19,168 nucleotides of DNA from Desulfobacteraceae bacterium (GCA_022712835.1 JAFLJU010000370.1:1-19168), one strand, 5' to 3'; numbered from the stretch's first letter, positions 8,080-15,763 are shown. Notes: generated by a model from the letters alone, not told the origin. A program made the numbers and translations.

Positions 8080-8613
8080 CTATATCTGGATAAATTCGGT
8101 GTGTTCCATGGCAATTTCGATGCGGAAACTATAATTGCCTATTTTAAAGGAAAGTCTTCTGTTTTCAGCGAAGTCTGCATCAATCACCAGGGTGATGGCA
8201 GAGTTCAAGGTCAAAGCATTGGGCTGGCCAAATACGGCATTTAAATCAAAGGTTTCTCCCACATCCTTGACCACCTGACCCATGATCTGGTTTGTAATTT
8301 CTCCGATGCTGTCGGTGACTTCTGCAGAGGAAAGCCCTGTTGCTAATTCCTCCTTTGGCATACCCATGGAAAGCATATATTTTTCATAGATTTCATAGGC
8401 GGCATCGGCGGAAAAATTCATGACAACCAGCCCGATATAGTCCCCATCAAACTGTACAAAACAGGTTAGATCCGGTTTCATGGAAACCTTGGGGATTTTC
8501 TGAATGGTGGTTGAATAGGTGACATCTTGCTTGGTGTTTGTTTCAAGTGTCTTCTGGGCTGTTTTAAGGAAGATCTTGGATATTTCGTCAATGGATAGGG
8601 GGTAGTTTGACAT
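8080..8613 (-). CDS. Stand-alone CheX-like (possibly DUF3334-type) protein
   Basis: A 177-residue soluble protein. It carries the CheC/CheX/FliY phosphatase signature D-x3-E-x2-N-x22-P exactly: Asp101, Glu105, Asn108 (in DSIGEITNQIMG) and Pro131. In CheX the Glu and Asn attack the phospho-aspartate of CheY. The N-terminal part (PKVSMKPDLTCFVQFDGDYIGLVVMNF) resembles the first CheX-like strand unit and, from memory, proteins labelled DUF3334. No chemotaxis or response-regulator gene is adjacent, so the substrate, if it is a phosphatase, is unknown; the REC-bearing kinase at 15932-18106 is distant and not obviously linked. ATG 8613 has AAGGAG six bases upstream, and a separate promoter precedes it, so it is not simply the tail of the transporter operon. 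Confidence 0.75.
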   Translation of the reverse strand: MSNYPLSIDEISKIFLKTAQKTLETNTKQDVTYSTTIQKIPKVSMKPDLTCFVQFDGDYIGLVVMNFSADAAYEIYEKYMLSMGMPKEELATGLSSAEVTDSIGEITNQIMGQVVKDVGETFDLNAVFGQPNALTLNSAITLVIDADFAENRRLSFKIGNYSFRIEIAMEHTEFIQI

Positions 8614-8653
8614 GACGTCTCCTTATTTGTTTCAGATGATGTAATCGTTGGTA

Positions 8654-8682
8654 ATTATCAATAAAATACGGGTAAAAGTCAA
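8654..8682 (-). promoter_or_regulatory. Promoter for the CheX-like gene
   Basis: On the minus strand, TTGACT at 8682-8677, a 17-base spacer and GATAAT at 8659-8654. The -10 is 40 bases before the ATG at 8613. It lies in the 78-base gap after the transporter permease stop, which suggests that the CheX-like and protease genes are transcribed independently of the ABC operon. Confidence 0.6.
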
Positions 8683-8691
8683 AGGGTTTTA

Positions 8692-9612
8692 TTATCTTTC
8701 CCCACGGTTGTAGGGGGCTGCCAGCATGGCCGGGGCATTTAGTTTCTTGGGGTCTTTTAAACTGATGAGCAGCAGAATCAGCAGGGTGGCAATGTAGGGC
8801 AGCATGGATAGAAAATTAGGGGAAATCCCCAGGGGCTGCATCAAGTACTGGACCACGAAGATGCCTCCGAAAAGAAAGGCGGCCCAGATGGCCCGTCCCG
8901 GATTCCACAGGGCAAAAATGGTCAGGGCAATGGCAATCCATCCTCTTCCTGCGGTCATGCCTTCAATCCATGATTTTGAATAGGAGATGGACAAATGGGC
9001 TCCGGCAAGGGCGGAAAACCCTCCGCCAATGAGCACACAAAGATATCGGATTCGAAATACGTTGACTCCCTGGGTCTCGGTGGCCTGGGGGTTTTCTCCC
9101 GTGGACCGGATCTGGATGCCCAGAAGGGTTCTTTCCAGTAAAAACCAGGCGGCAAAGGCCAGGAAAATGGCCAGATAGAAAAAGGGGCTTTGCAGGAAGA
9201 AAATTTTCCCGATATAGGGGATATCCGACAGATAGGGAATGGCAAGATCATCCATTTTTATGGTAAGGGGTTTGCCCACATAGGGTTTGCCCAACATACC
9301 GGAAAGCCCTAATCCTAGCATGGTAAGCGCAAGACCCGAAACCACCTGGTTGGCCTGGAGGGTGATGGAGGCAAATGCATGGATGACGGAAATGGTCATG
9401 CCGGCTGCCACGGCGGCCAGAACCCCTAGCCAGGGCTGTCCTGTGGTGAAGGTGACAATAAAGGCCACCACCGCTCCCACGGCCATGACCCCTTCCACTC
9501 CAAGGTTTAGAATGCCGGATCTTTCACAGATGATTTCACCGGTGGTGGCCAGCAGCAGGGGTGTTCCTGCGATCATAGTCCGTTGGAGTGTTGAAATGAT
9601 AATTTCTTCCAT
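8692..9612 (-). CDS. Nucleoside-type ABC transporter permease (second permease)
   Basis: A 306-residue polytopic inner-membrane protein with about eight to ten hydrophobic segments. The N-terminal GTPLLLATTGEIICERSGILNLGVEGVMAVGAVVAF is diagnostic of the BPD_transp_2 permeases that pair with BMP lipoproteins (YufQ/NupQ/BmpD group), and QANQVVSGLALTMLGLGLS is the second conserved block. STGENPQATETQGVNV is the cytoplasmic EAA-like loop that contacts the ATPase. It forms half of the transmembrane channel together with the neighbouring permease. Nine bases separate it from the upstream permease stop, with AGGA seven bases before ATG 9612. It is the last gene of the transporter operon. Substrate is inferred as nucleosides from the family, with riboflavin or other purine-like solutes as alternatives. 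Confidence 0.93.
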   Translation of the reverse strand: MEEIIISTLQRTMIAGTPLLLATTGEIICERSGILNLGVEGVMAVGAVVAFIVTFTTGQPWLGVLAAVAAGMTISVIHAFASITLQANQVVSGLALTMLGLGLSGMLGKPYVGKPLTIKMDDLAIPYLSDIPYIGKIFFLQSPFFYLAIFLAFAAWFLLERTLLGIQIRSTGENPQATETQGVNVFRIRYLCVLIGGGFSALAGAHLSISYSKSWIEGMTAGRGWIAIALTIFALWNPGRAIWAAFLFGGIFVVQYLMQPLGISPNFLSMLPYIATLLILLLISLKDPKKLNAPAMLAAPYNRGER

Positions 9613-9621
9613 TTATTATTC

Positions 9622-10710
9622 CTATCCCTTTGATTTGCTTGAAAAGCGGATACTCAGTTTGTGGTTTAAAAAATAATCCCCCATGATTAAAAAAATCAAC
9701 AGGGTGCCGTTGACGATTTCAACCGTTGCGGCCGGCAGGCCCAAAGAAATCTGAATGGCATCGCCTCCCACGAGAATGCCGGCAAAAAAGATTCCCGAAA
9801 CGATGGCGTACAAGGGGTTCAGCTTGGCAAGCCAGGCCACGATGATGGCGGTAAATCCATAGCCCGAGGAGACAGAGGCCGGATACCCGAGATAATGGTG
9901 GATACCGGCAATCTCTCCTACTCCCGCAAACCCGGCAAGTCCCCCGGACACGGCCATGAGAATTACGCTGGTTTTGAGAAAATCGATGCCGGCATATTTA
10001 CCGGCGTCGGGGTTTTCCCCCACCACCCGGGTTTCATACCCGAAGCGGGTTTTGTAAATCACCACACACAAAATGATGGCACAGACGATACTTAGAATCA
10101 AGGTGGCATAGTGGATCCGTGATCCTGGAATAACGCCCAGGATTGCGGCTTCCGGCAGATTGTTGGTGCCGGGAAACCCAAACCGTGTATTTCCCTTCCA
10201 GGGACCGACAATGAGCATGGTTAAAAATTCGGCACAGATATAATTGAGCATCAATGTGGAAATGACCTCATTGATGGAATATTTAATTTTAAGGATGGCA
10301 GGAATAATTCCCCACAAGGCACCGCCTAGGAATCCTGCAAAAAATATCAGGGGAACAATGAGATAGGAGGGCAGAATATTTCCAAAGGTAAGCCCTGTCC
10401 AGGTGGAGAAGATGGCTCCCATAAGCAGCTGTCCTTCTGCCCCGATATTCCAGAACTTGGCCCTGAAGGCAAGGGTGAGGCCAGCCCCTATGAGAATCAA
10501 AGGGATGGCCTTGGTCACCGTTTCTTTAAATCCATAGAAAGATCCAAAAGACCCCATGAAAATTTCAGAAATGGCATAGAGGGGGTTTACCCCGGCAACC
10601 AGAAAAATAATACTGATAACAACCAGGCCTGCGGCCAGGGAAAACACATTGGTCATCAGGGATCTTAAGGGGGTGATATTGTATCGATCGCTTGTGGTTA
10701 TTTTTATCAT
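9622..10710 (-). CDS. Nucleoside-type ABC transporter permease (first permease)
   Basis: A 362-residue polytopic permease of the YufP/NupP/BmpC group. After a cytoplasmic N-terminus come a first helix (VFSLAAGLVVISIIFLVAG), the block KAIPLILIGAGLTLAFRAKFWNIGAEGQLLMGAIF, and KIKYSINEVISTLMLNYI, which are standard for the family; VGENPDAGKYAGID is the loop equivalent to the GENPQAT of the partner permease. It is about 55 residues longer than the partner, as is usual for this pair. ATG 10710 is preceded by a weak AAAGAG site, and the gene starts 30 bases after the ATPase stop. It functions as a heterodimer with the 8692-9612 product in the inner membrane. Confidence 0.93.
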   Translation of the reverse strand: MIKITTSDRYNITPLRSLMTNVFSLAAGLVVISIIFLVAGVNPLYAISEIFMGSFGSFYGFKETVTKAIPLILIGAGLTLAFRAKFWNIGAEGQLLMGAIFSTWTGLTFGNILPSYLIVPLIFFAGFLGGALWGIIPAILKIKYSINEVISTLMLNYICAEFLTMLIVGPWKGNTRFGFPGTNNLPEAAILGVIPGSRIHYATLILSIVCAIILCVVIYKTRFGYETRVVGENPDAGKYAGIDFLKTSVILMAVSGGLAGFAGVGEIAGIHHYLGYPASVSSGYGFTAIIVAWLAKLNPLYAIVSGIFFAGILVGGDAIQISLGLPAATVEIVNGTLLIFLIMGDYFLNHKLSIRFSSKSKG

Positions 10711-10740
10711 GGGCTCTTTTCTTAGTATAAAATCAGGCTG

Positions 10741-12282
10741 TTAAATGGCATGATTGCTGGTTTGGGTTTCCGTTTCTTTGGATCCGGCCATCATCAGACC
10801 GATGTCACTGAGCCTTTTGTCATCGGAATTTAAGATTCCCATGAATTCTCCGCCAAAAATAACTGCCACCCGGTCACAAAGTTCAAATATCTCTTCAAGG
10901 TCTTCTGAAAACAGCAATACCGAACTGCCTTGTTTTCGAAGCGCCAGAAGATGCTCCCTTAAAAATTGTGTGGCCCCCACATCCAGGCCGTAGGTGGGAT
11001 GGGATGCCACCAACAGCCGTGGTTGTTCACTGATTTCCCTTCCCAGGATCAGTTTTTGTATGTTGCCGCCGGATAAATTTCGGATCTGGTTGTGAATGGA
11101 ATGGGTGGCCACTTGAAAGTCTTTGACAATGGTCTTGGTATGGTCCTTTACCTGGCTATACTTGAGAAAATACCGTTTGGAAAATTTTTTCAAATGATGT
11201 TGTTTTAATATGGCATTGTCATAGAGAAACAGCCCCGGTGCAATGCCAAAACGAATCCGCTCTTCGGGCACATGGGCAACTCCATTGTCATAGATATGGC
11301 GGGGGGATTTGTTGGTGATATCCTTTTCATTCATCACAACGGTTCCTGAATTGATTTTCCGGATGCCGGTGATGGCTTCGGCCAATTCTCTCTGGCCGTT
11401 TCCTGCTACCCCTGCAACACCGAAAATCTCATTTTCAAATAATTCAAAGGACACGCCTTTAACTGCTGGCATCCCCTTGTCACCCATAACATGGATGTTT
11501 TGAACCGAGAGAACCTTTTTGCCCTGGGCAAGTGTTTCCTTTTCAATGTTAAAGACCACATCCCTTCCCACCATCATCCGGGCCAAGGATTTTTTATCCG
11601 TATCCGCAGTGTCGGCATGCCCCACAATTTGCCCCTTTTGCAGTACGGTTACCCGGTCGCAGATATCCATGATTTCGTCTAATTTGTGGGAAATAAAGAT
11701 GATCATATGGCCTTCGGCCTTCATCTGCCGCAGAATGGATATGAGCTCCTTTATTTCAAGGGGGGTCAGCACCGAGGTGGGCTCATCTAAAATCAGTAAA
11801 TCCGCCCCGTTTAAAAGGGCTTTGATAATTTCTATCCGCTGCTGTTCTCCTGCAGACAATTGCCAGACTTTCTGGTCCAGATCCATTTTAAAATCAAATT
11901 GTTTTGAAAACTCTTCCACTCGTTTGCGTAATTGGATCTTCGGGAAAAAAAAGGGGGTGTCTTTATACCCCAGGGCAATGTTTTCAAGGACCGAATGGTT
12001 CTGGACCAGCATGAAGTGTTGGTGGACCATGCCAATGCCATGGGTGATGGACTCAACGGGAGAGTTGATACGAATGGGGGACCCGTTGACTTCTATCTGC
12101 CCTGAATCGGGCTGGTACAGCCCGTAGAGAATGTTCATCAGGGTGGTCTTTCCCGCCCCGTTCTCCCCTAAAAGGCCGAGTATCTCGCCGGATTTTACAT
12201 AAAGGTTGATGTCTTTATTGGCATGGATGCCGTGAAATGATTTGCAGATGTCTTTCATCTCAAGGCGTTGTATTTTTTTCAT
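10741..12282 (-). CDS. Double-domain ABC transporter ATPase, nucleoside-type
   Basis: A 513-residue cytoplasmic ATPase made of two ABC halves, as in YufO/NupO and sugar ATPases such as RbsA. The first half is canonical: Walker A GENGAGKT at 39-46, signature LSAGEQQ at 142-148, Walker B with LDEPTS at 165-170. The second half has the degenerate nucleotide site typical of the family: the P-loop reads GVAGNGQRELAEAITG without the Lys-Thr pair, the signature LSGGNIQKLILGREI is kept, and Walker B is VASHPTYGLDVGAT. One competent site per monomer is therefore expected. ATG 12282 lacks a clear ribosome site, and it follows a stable hairpin 12 bases upstream, which may tune its expression relative to the binding protein. 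It stands between the binding protein and permease genes, the usual order. Confidence 0.94.
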   Translation of the reverse strand: MKKIQRLEMKDICKSFHGIHANKDINLYVKSGEILGLLGENGAGKTTLMNILYGLYQPDSGQIEVNGSPIRINSPVESITHGIGMVHQHFMLVQNHSVLENIALGYKDTPFFFPKIQLRKRVEEFSKQFDFKMDLDQKVWQLSAGEQQRIEIIKALLNGADLLILDEPTSVLTPLEIKELISILRQMKAEGHMIIFISHKLDEIMDICDRVTVLQKGQIVGHADTADTDKKSLARMMVGRDVVFNIEKETLAQGKKVLSVQNIHVMGDKGMPAVKGVSFELFENEIFGVAGVAGNGQRELAEAITGIRKINSGTVVMNEKDITNKSPRHIYDNGVAHVPEERIRFGIAPGLFLYDNAILKQHHLKKFSKRYFLKYSQVKDHTKTIVKDFQVATHSIHNQIRNLSGGNIQKLILGREISEQPRLLVASHPTYGLDVGATQFLREHLLALRKQGSSVLLFSEDLEEIFELCDRVAVIFGGEFMGILNSDDKRLSDIGLMMAGSKETETQTSNHAI

Positions 12283-12293
12283 ATCAAAACTTT

Positions 12294-12320
12294 AAGGCCG
12301 GGGAAAACTTACCCGGCCTT
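12294..12320 (-). promoter_or_regulatory. Hairpin between binding-protein and ATPase genes
   Basis: Perfect nine-base arms AAGGCCGGG and CCCGGCCTT around a nine-base loop. In the direction of the operon (minus strand) it is not followed by a run of U, while on the plus strand it is followed by TTTTTT. It therefore looks less like a full terminator for the operon than like a partial terminator or 3'-end stabiliser that leaves more binding-protein mRNA than ATPase and permease mRNA, a known pattern in ABC operons. Confidence 0.6.
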
Positions 12321-12341
12321 TTTTATAATTAATCTCTAAAA

Positions 12342-13556
12342 TTATTGGGGAATGCTGCCTTCAACATTGTCCACATAATACATGATACCCAAAAGATCCT
12401 TTTTGGAGGCCTTGGTACCGGCCGGGATCTGAATTTTTCCCGTATTGTCCGCAATGGGGCCGGTAAAGGGTTCAAATACATCCACTCCCTGTTTCATCTG
12501 CTCATATCGTTTCATCACCAGGTCATAGGCGGATATTTTGCCAAATTCCTTTGAATCGATCATGGCCGCTTTCAGTTCAGGGACAAATTTGGGATTGATC
12601 ATGTCGGTGGGGCTGCCGCCTAGAATAGCAGCTTTTTCCTTGGCCAGCCACCAGATATCCTGGTTGGTCCATTTTTCCGTGTAGAGGTCTTCCAGGATTT
12701 TGGCATACATGCCGCCCCAGTCCATGAGCTGACCGGATACAACAGAGTCTTTTCCATAGGGCTGCATGGCTGAGTAATGGGAGAAGGTGTAGATCTGTTT
12801 GCCTTTTTCCGTTACTTCCTGGCCCACTTCAATAACCGCCGGGGTGTCTTCGGTGAATGCCAGGGCGTCACAGCCTTCAGCAATAAGGGACTGGGCCGCT
12901 TCCTTGGCCTTGTCCGGTCCGTACCAGGCATAAATCCAGCGGACATTGAGTTTTGCTTCCGGGTTGGAAGCCTTTATTCCAAGAGCATAGGCATCGATAT
13001 GGCGAACCAGTTCTGGAATGGGAAATGCAGCCACATAGCCTATTTTATTGGTTTTGGTCAGGGCGCCTGCCATGATACCATTCAGGTAATACATCTGGTA
13101 AAGGTCACCAAAATAGGTTCCCACGTTGGCAGTTTGTTTAAACCCGGAACAATGCATGAACTTTTTTTCAGGATATTTTGCCCCTGCCTTGAGGGTGTCA
13201 TCCATATAGCCGAAACTGGTGGTAAATACCACGTCACATTTTTGCTCCTGGACAAGGCGGTCAATGATTCTGGCACTGTCCGATTCTGCAACCGATTCAA
13301 CAATAATCGTTTCCAGCCAGGGGAATTTTTCTTCGGCAAATTTTCGACCCTGATCATGGGCATGGGACCAGCCGTAATCGCCCACAGGTCCTACATAAAT
13401 AAAACCGGCCTTGAGTTTTTTGACAGGTTCTGCTTTCTTTGCAACTTCTTCTGGTTTCGCAGTTTCGGCTTTTTCTTCTTGCTGTCCACAAGAAACGAAA
13501 AATAGGCTAAATAGAAAAACAAAAGATAATGCAACAAAAAAAATTTTCTTTCTCAT
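12342..13556 (-). CDS. BMP-family (PnrA/Med-like) substrate-binding lipoprotein
   Basis: A 404-residue lipoprotein that captures solute outside the inner membrane and delivers it to the ABC permeases encoded just downstream. The N-terminus is basic, then hydrophobic, then FFVSC with the lipid-anchored Cys at residue 23, followed by a Lys/Glu/Ala-rich tether (to about residue 47). The BMP fold begins at LKAGFIYVGPVGDYGWSHAHDQG, and continues with DVVFTTSFGYMDDTLKAGAKYPEKKFMHCSG and GALTKTNKIGYVAAFP, which fit the PnrA/Med nucleoside-binding family. I chose the second Met (13556) because GGAG lies nine bases before it, whereas the ATG at 13571 has no Shine-Dalgarno site and adds only five residues. 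Substrate is inferred as nucleoside or base; the binding residues were not checked. Confidence 0.92.
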   Translation of the reverse strand: MRKKIFFVALSFVFLFSLFFVSCGQQEEKAETAKPEEVAKKAEPVKKLKAGFIYVGPVGDYGWSHAHDQGRKFAEEKFPWLETIIVESVAESDSARIIDRLVQEQKCDVVFTTSFGYMDDTLKAGAKYPEKKFMHCSGFKQTANVGTYFGDLYQMYYLNGIMAGALTKTNKIGYVAAFPIPELVRHIDAYALGIKASNPEAKLNVRWIYAWYGPDKAKEAAQSLIAEGCDALAFTEDTPAVIEVGQEVTEKGKQIYTFSHYSAMQPYGKDSVVSGQLMDWGGMYAKILEDLYTEKWTNQDIWWLAKEKAAILGGSPTDMINPKFVPELKAAMIDSKEFGKISAYDLVMKRYEQMKQGVDVFEPFTGPIADNTGKIQIPAGTKASKKDLLGIMYYVDNVEGSIPQ

Positions 13557-13565
13557 TAATTTGAA

Positions 13566-13569
13566 CTCC
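13566..13569 (-). promoter_or_regulatory. Ribosome binding site that decides the lipoprotein start
   Basis: GGAG on the minus strand, nine bases before ATG 13556. It overlaps the upstream candidate ATG (13571), which itself is preceded only by A/T-rich sequence, so the downstream Met is favoured. Confidence 0.6.
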
Positions 13570-13596
13570 ATTTTAAAAGTGAAAAAATTGTGAAAG

Positions 13597-13626
13597 ATAA
13601 TACGATAATTAGGCCTTTCCAGTCAA
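13597..13626 (-). promoter_or_regulatory. Promoter of the BMP-ABC transporter operon
   Basis: On the minus strand, TTGACT at 13626-13621, an 18-base spacer and TATTAT at 13602-13597. The -10 lies about 40 bases before the chosen lipoprotein start. No riboswitch-like structure fits in so short a leader. Good match to sigma70 consensus. Confidence 0.65.
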
Positions 13627-13804
13627 CCATTATGATGGCGGAATGGACAAAGTATGTGACAAGTCGACCCTAGGTTTGTGTCGGGTGACCATATTACAAA
13701 GGACAACCAAGGTAATTTTTTTCTATCGACAGGAAGAATAAAATATGATTGAATGAATCTTTTTGGGTAAAGTTAAGACTTAAAAACTATGCAATGAGGG
13801 CGTC
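13627..13804. other. Non-coding gap between divergent transporter and decarboxylase regions
   Basis: No gene, RNA or convincing plus-strand promoter is seen. A weak bulged stem may form around 13663-13690 (GTCgACCC with GGGTGAC), too imperfect to name. Confidence 0.4.
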
Positions 13805-14020
13805 ATGGGCAGTATATCAGATATATTACACAAATCGAGCGTTTTCAATTCCCTGGACGAGGAGTATCTTAAAGAGAATTTAAGCAAATTACCTATATTC
13901 AGCGGGCTTTAAGATAGTGAAATGAACAGTTAAAGCCAAAAAGGGCGGAGAGGTGTTGGAAATATCGAGCCGTGGCTTTTTTGAACTGATCCAGGGAGAC
14001 AATGCTCTAGGGGAAAGATA
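13805..14020 (+). pseudogene. Degraded gene resembling a cyclic-nucleotide-binding domain protein
   Basis: A 35-codon frame (ATG 13805, GAGG five bases upstream, stop TAA 13910-13912) reads like the front of a cyclic-nucleotide-binding protein: SSVFNSLDEEYLKENLSKL then KLPIFSGL. Directly after the stop the same frame goes on with Asp-Ser-Glu-Met, which is the usual continuation of an 'LPIFSGLsDsEl' helix, so the TAA looks like a nonsense mutation. A second frame, offset from the first, runs KKGGEVLEISSRG-FFEL and ends GDNALGER-stop at 14019-14021, which could be the Gly-Glu-containing phosphate-binding part with a deletion in between. The downstream short frame starts within this stop (TAATG). 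Interpretation as one decayed gene is an inference; alternatives are two genuine short peptides. No catalytic claim is made. Confidence 0.4.
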
Positions 14021-14098
14021 ATGAAAAAAATTGATAAAATCGCCTCAGAACGACGAACGATAGCTGCAGGATCACAACAAACGAGACAGGAGGATTAA
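14021..14098 (+). CDS. Possible 25-codon peptide upstream of the OadG-like gene
   Basis: ATG 14021 has a good purine-rich site (AGGGGAAAG, about three to six bases upstream) and the frame stops at TAA 14096-14098, four bases before the TTG start of the OadG-like gene. The peptide is basic and polar (MKKIDKIASERR then TIAAGSQQTRQED) with no membrane segment. It may be a leader peptide whose translation feeds the next ribosome site, or the last piece of the decayed gene upstream. I do not recognise it. Chance occurrence of such a short frame is likely enough that confidence stays low. Confidence 0.3.
   Translation: MKKIDKIASERRTIAAGSQQTRQED
14088..14093 (+). promoter_or_regulatory. Ribosome binding site that fixes a TTG start
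   Basis: A perfect AGGAGG eight bases before TTG 14102. No ATG or GTG is better placed, so the OadG-like protein probably begins at TTG. Confidence 0.7.
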
Positions 14099-14101
14099 TT
14101 T

Positions 14102-14500
14102 TTGTACGGATTAGAAGCCATAAGTGCCTATAATGGCTGGGCAATGGTCATTATTGGGCCGCTGATAGTAATGTCGGGATTAACCATCCTGTCCCTTATT
14201 ATCTCTCAACTGCATAAAGTGGTTGCCCTCTTTGACAAAAAAGATAAACAGACCACAGAACCAGCTGTTAAGGGCAGGGATGAGATATCAGTTCCCAAGG
14301 TATTGCCAATAGACATTTCGGAAACAGCCGAAATCTATCAGCAGCTTATTGACAAGCTTGAACAACCTTTTGAGCTGAGTGATCTTTACCGGGTTGCAGG
14401 GGAAAACAATTTTCCGCACCCTGTTCTGACTATTAGCCGTTTTAGAGAAGCCGGGATACTGGAACAGGCTGGTGAGGGTGTATTTATCTGGAACGGCTAA
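14102..14500 (+). CDS. OadG-like gamma subunit of a Na+-translocating decarboxylase, with unusual C-terminal module
   Basis: A 132-residue protein. Residues about 13-37 (WAMVIIGPLIVMSGLTILSLIIS) form one membrane helix, followed by a charged linker, as in OadG/MmdD-type subunits that hold the carboxyltransferase to the membrane beta subunit. Classical gamma subunits are about 80-90 residues with a Pro/Ala linker and a His-rich metal-binding tail; here there is no His cluster. Instead residues 75-132 make a compact domain (IYQQLIDKLEQPFELSDLY, then VLTISRFREAGILEQAGEGVFIWNG) that looks like a small helical, perhaps winged-helix-like fold. Start TTG 14102 is set by a perfect AGGAGG. The beta subunit follows 121 bases later. 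Assignment rests on topology and on the neighbour. Confidence 0.7.
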   Translation: MYGLEAISAYNGWAMVIIGPLIVMSGLTILSLIISQLHKVVALFDKKDKQTTEPAVKGRDEISVPKVLPIDISETAEIYQQLIDKLEQPFELSDLYRVAGENNFPHPVLTISRFREAGILEQAGEGVFIWNG

Positions 14501-14621
14501 ACAGTACAATTGGACCATTAAATACCTGAGTCAAACGGCATAAAAAGTTATACCAGCCCAAAAGAAACGGGCATTGTAAATAGCTTTACGTGAAACAGAC
14601 ACAATAATTAGGAAACGAAGA

Positions 14622-15746
14622 ATGGAACTGCTTCTACAGTTTTTATCAAACACCGGATTTGCACTTGCAAGTTATGGAAATTTTGTTATGTTGGCCATCG
14701 GCTCTTTATTTGTTTACCTGGCCATTGCCAAACAGTATGAACCCCTCCTGCTACTGCCTATTGGTTTTGGTGTTCTGATAGGCAATATCCCATTTTTTAA
14801 GGGCTTCGGGCTGGGAATTTATGAGGCAAACTCTGTCCTTCATTATCTCTATATGGGGGTGACCTCCGGCGTCTATCCATCCATCGTTTTTCTTGGGCTC
14901 GGGGCAATGACAGATTTTTCCTCGCTTTTGGCAAGGCCCAAACTCATGCTTTTAGGTGCTGCCGCACAGACCGGCATCTGGGTAACGCTATTGAGTGCGA
15001 TGGCTTTTGGTTTCATGCCGAAAGAGGCGGCCTCTATCGCTATGATTGGCGGCGCTGACGGACCCACCTCAATCTTTTTAACCGCCAAGCTGGCACCTCA
15101 CCTGATCGGCCCAATCGCCATAGCAGCCTACTCATATATGGCACTGATCCCCATCATTCAGCCGCCGATCATGCGGCTTTTGACCTCCCGCAAGGAACGG
15201 CTTATCCGTATGTCCGACCCTCGCGAGGTTTCCAAAAAAGAGCTAATGGTTTTTCCAGTGGTCGCCCTGTTCCTCTGTTGTTTTCTGGCTCCGGCTTCCA
15301 TTCCGCTGCTGGGCCCCTTTTTCTTCGGTAACATCATGAAAGAATCTGGTGTGGTTGTTCGTCTGGTCAACACCGCCCGCACAGCAGTCATTGATACGGC
15401 AACAATATTCTTAGGTTTAACTGTTGGGGCATCAACCCAGGCGGATGTCTTTTTAACGAAGGAATCAATTGGTATTTTTATGCTGGGTGCCGTTGCATTT
15501 AGTATTGCCACAGCCTCAGGCGTTATTTTTGCCAAGATCATGAACCTCTTCATGAAAGAAAAGATCAATCCCCTCCTTGGGGCAGCCGGTGTTTCAGCCG
15601 TTCCCGGTTCAGCACGGGAAGTTCATCTTGTGGGCCTGAAGGAAGACCCGACTAATTTTTTGCTGATGCATGCCATGGCCTGTAACTCTTCAGGTGTCAT
15701 CGGATCTGCTGTTTGTGCCGGTATACTGTGGAGCTTTATGATGTAA
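14622..15746 (+). CDS. Na+-translocating decarboxylase beta subunit (OadB/MmdB/GcdB family)
   Basis: A 374-residue inner-membrane protein with about nine or more hydrophobic segments. In the family it couples decarboxylation of a carboxybiotin on the alpha/biotin-carrier part to export of Na+. Seen: IEAN-type first loop (GLGIYEANSVLHYLYMGV), FLGLGAMTDFSSLLARPK at 90-107, and GGADGPTS at 143-150 with the Asp known in Klebsiella OadB to be essential for Na+ transport. The last third has NTARTAVIDTATIFLGLTVGAS and NFLLMHAMACNSSGVIGSA, the conserved Asn/Ser region of the pump. The alpha subunit and biotin carrier are not in the window, so the decarboxylated substrate (oxaloacetate, methylmalonyl-CoA, glutaconyl-CoA or malonate) cannot be named. 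ATG 14622 has AGGA eight bases upstream. Transcribed with the OadG-like gene. Confidence 0.92.
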   Translation: MELLLQFLSNTGFALASYGNFVMLAIGSLFVYLAIAKQYEPLLLLPIGFGVLIGNIPFFKGFGLGIYEANSVLHYLYMGVTSGVYPSIVFLGLGAMTDFSSLLARPKLMLLGAAAQTGIWVTLLSAMAFGFMPKEAASIAMIGGADGPTSIFLTAKLAPHLIGPIAIAAYSYMALIPIIQPPIMRLLTSRKERLIRMSDPREVSKKELMVFPVVALFLCCFLAPASIPLLGPFFFGNIMKESGVVVRLVNTARTAVIDTATIFLGLTVGASTQADVFLTKESIGIFMLGAVAFSIATASGVIFAKIMNLFMKEKINPLLGAAGVSAVPGSAREVHLVGLKEDPTNFLLMHAMACNSSGVIGSAVCAGILWSFMM

Positions 15747-15763
15747 GGATTAGATGGCGGGGT

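Noticed and set aside
12777..13505. 242-residue plus-strand frame opposite the BMP lipoprotein
   Set aside because: The minus strand carries a complete lipoprotein with promoter and ribosome site; the plus frame is Phe/Gly-rich noise.
13955..13981. Terminator at GAGCCGTGGCTTTTTT
   Set aside because: AGCC and GGCT are separated by only two bases, so a hairpin cannot form properly.
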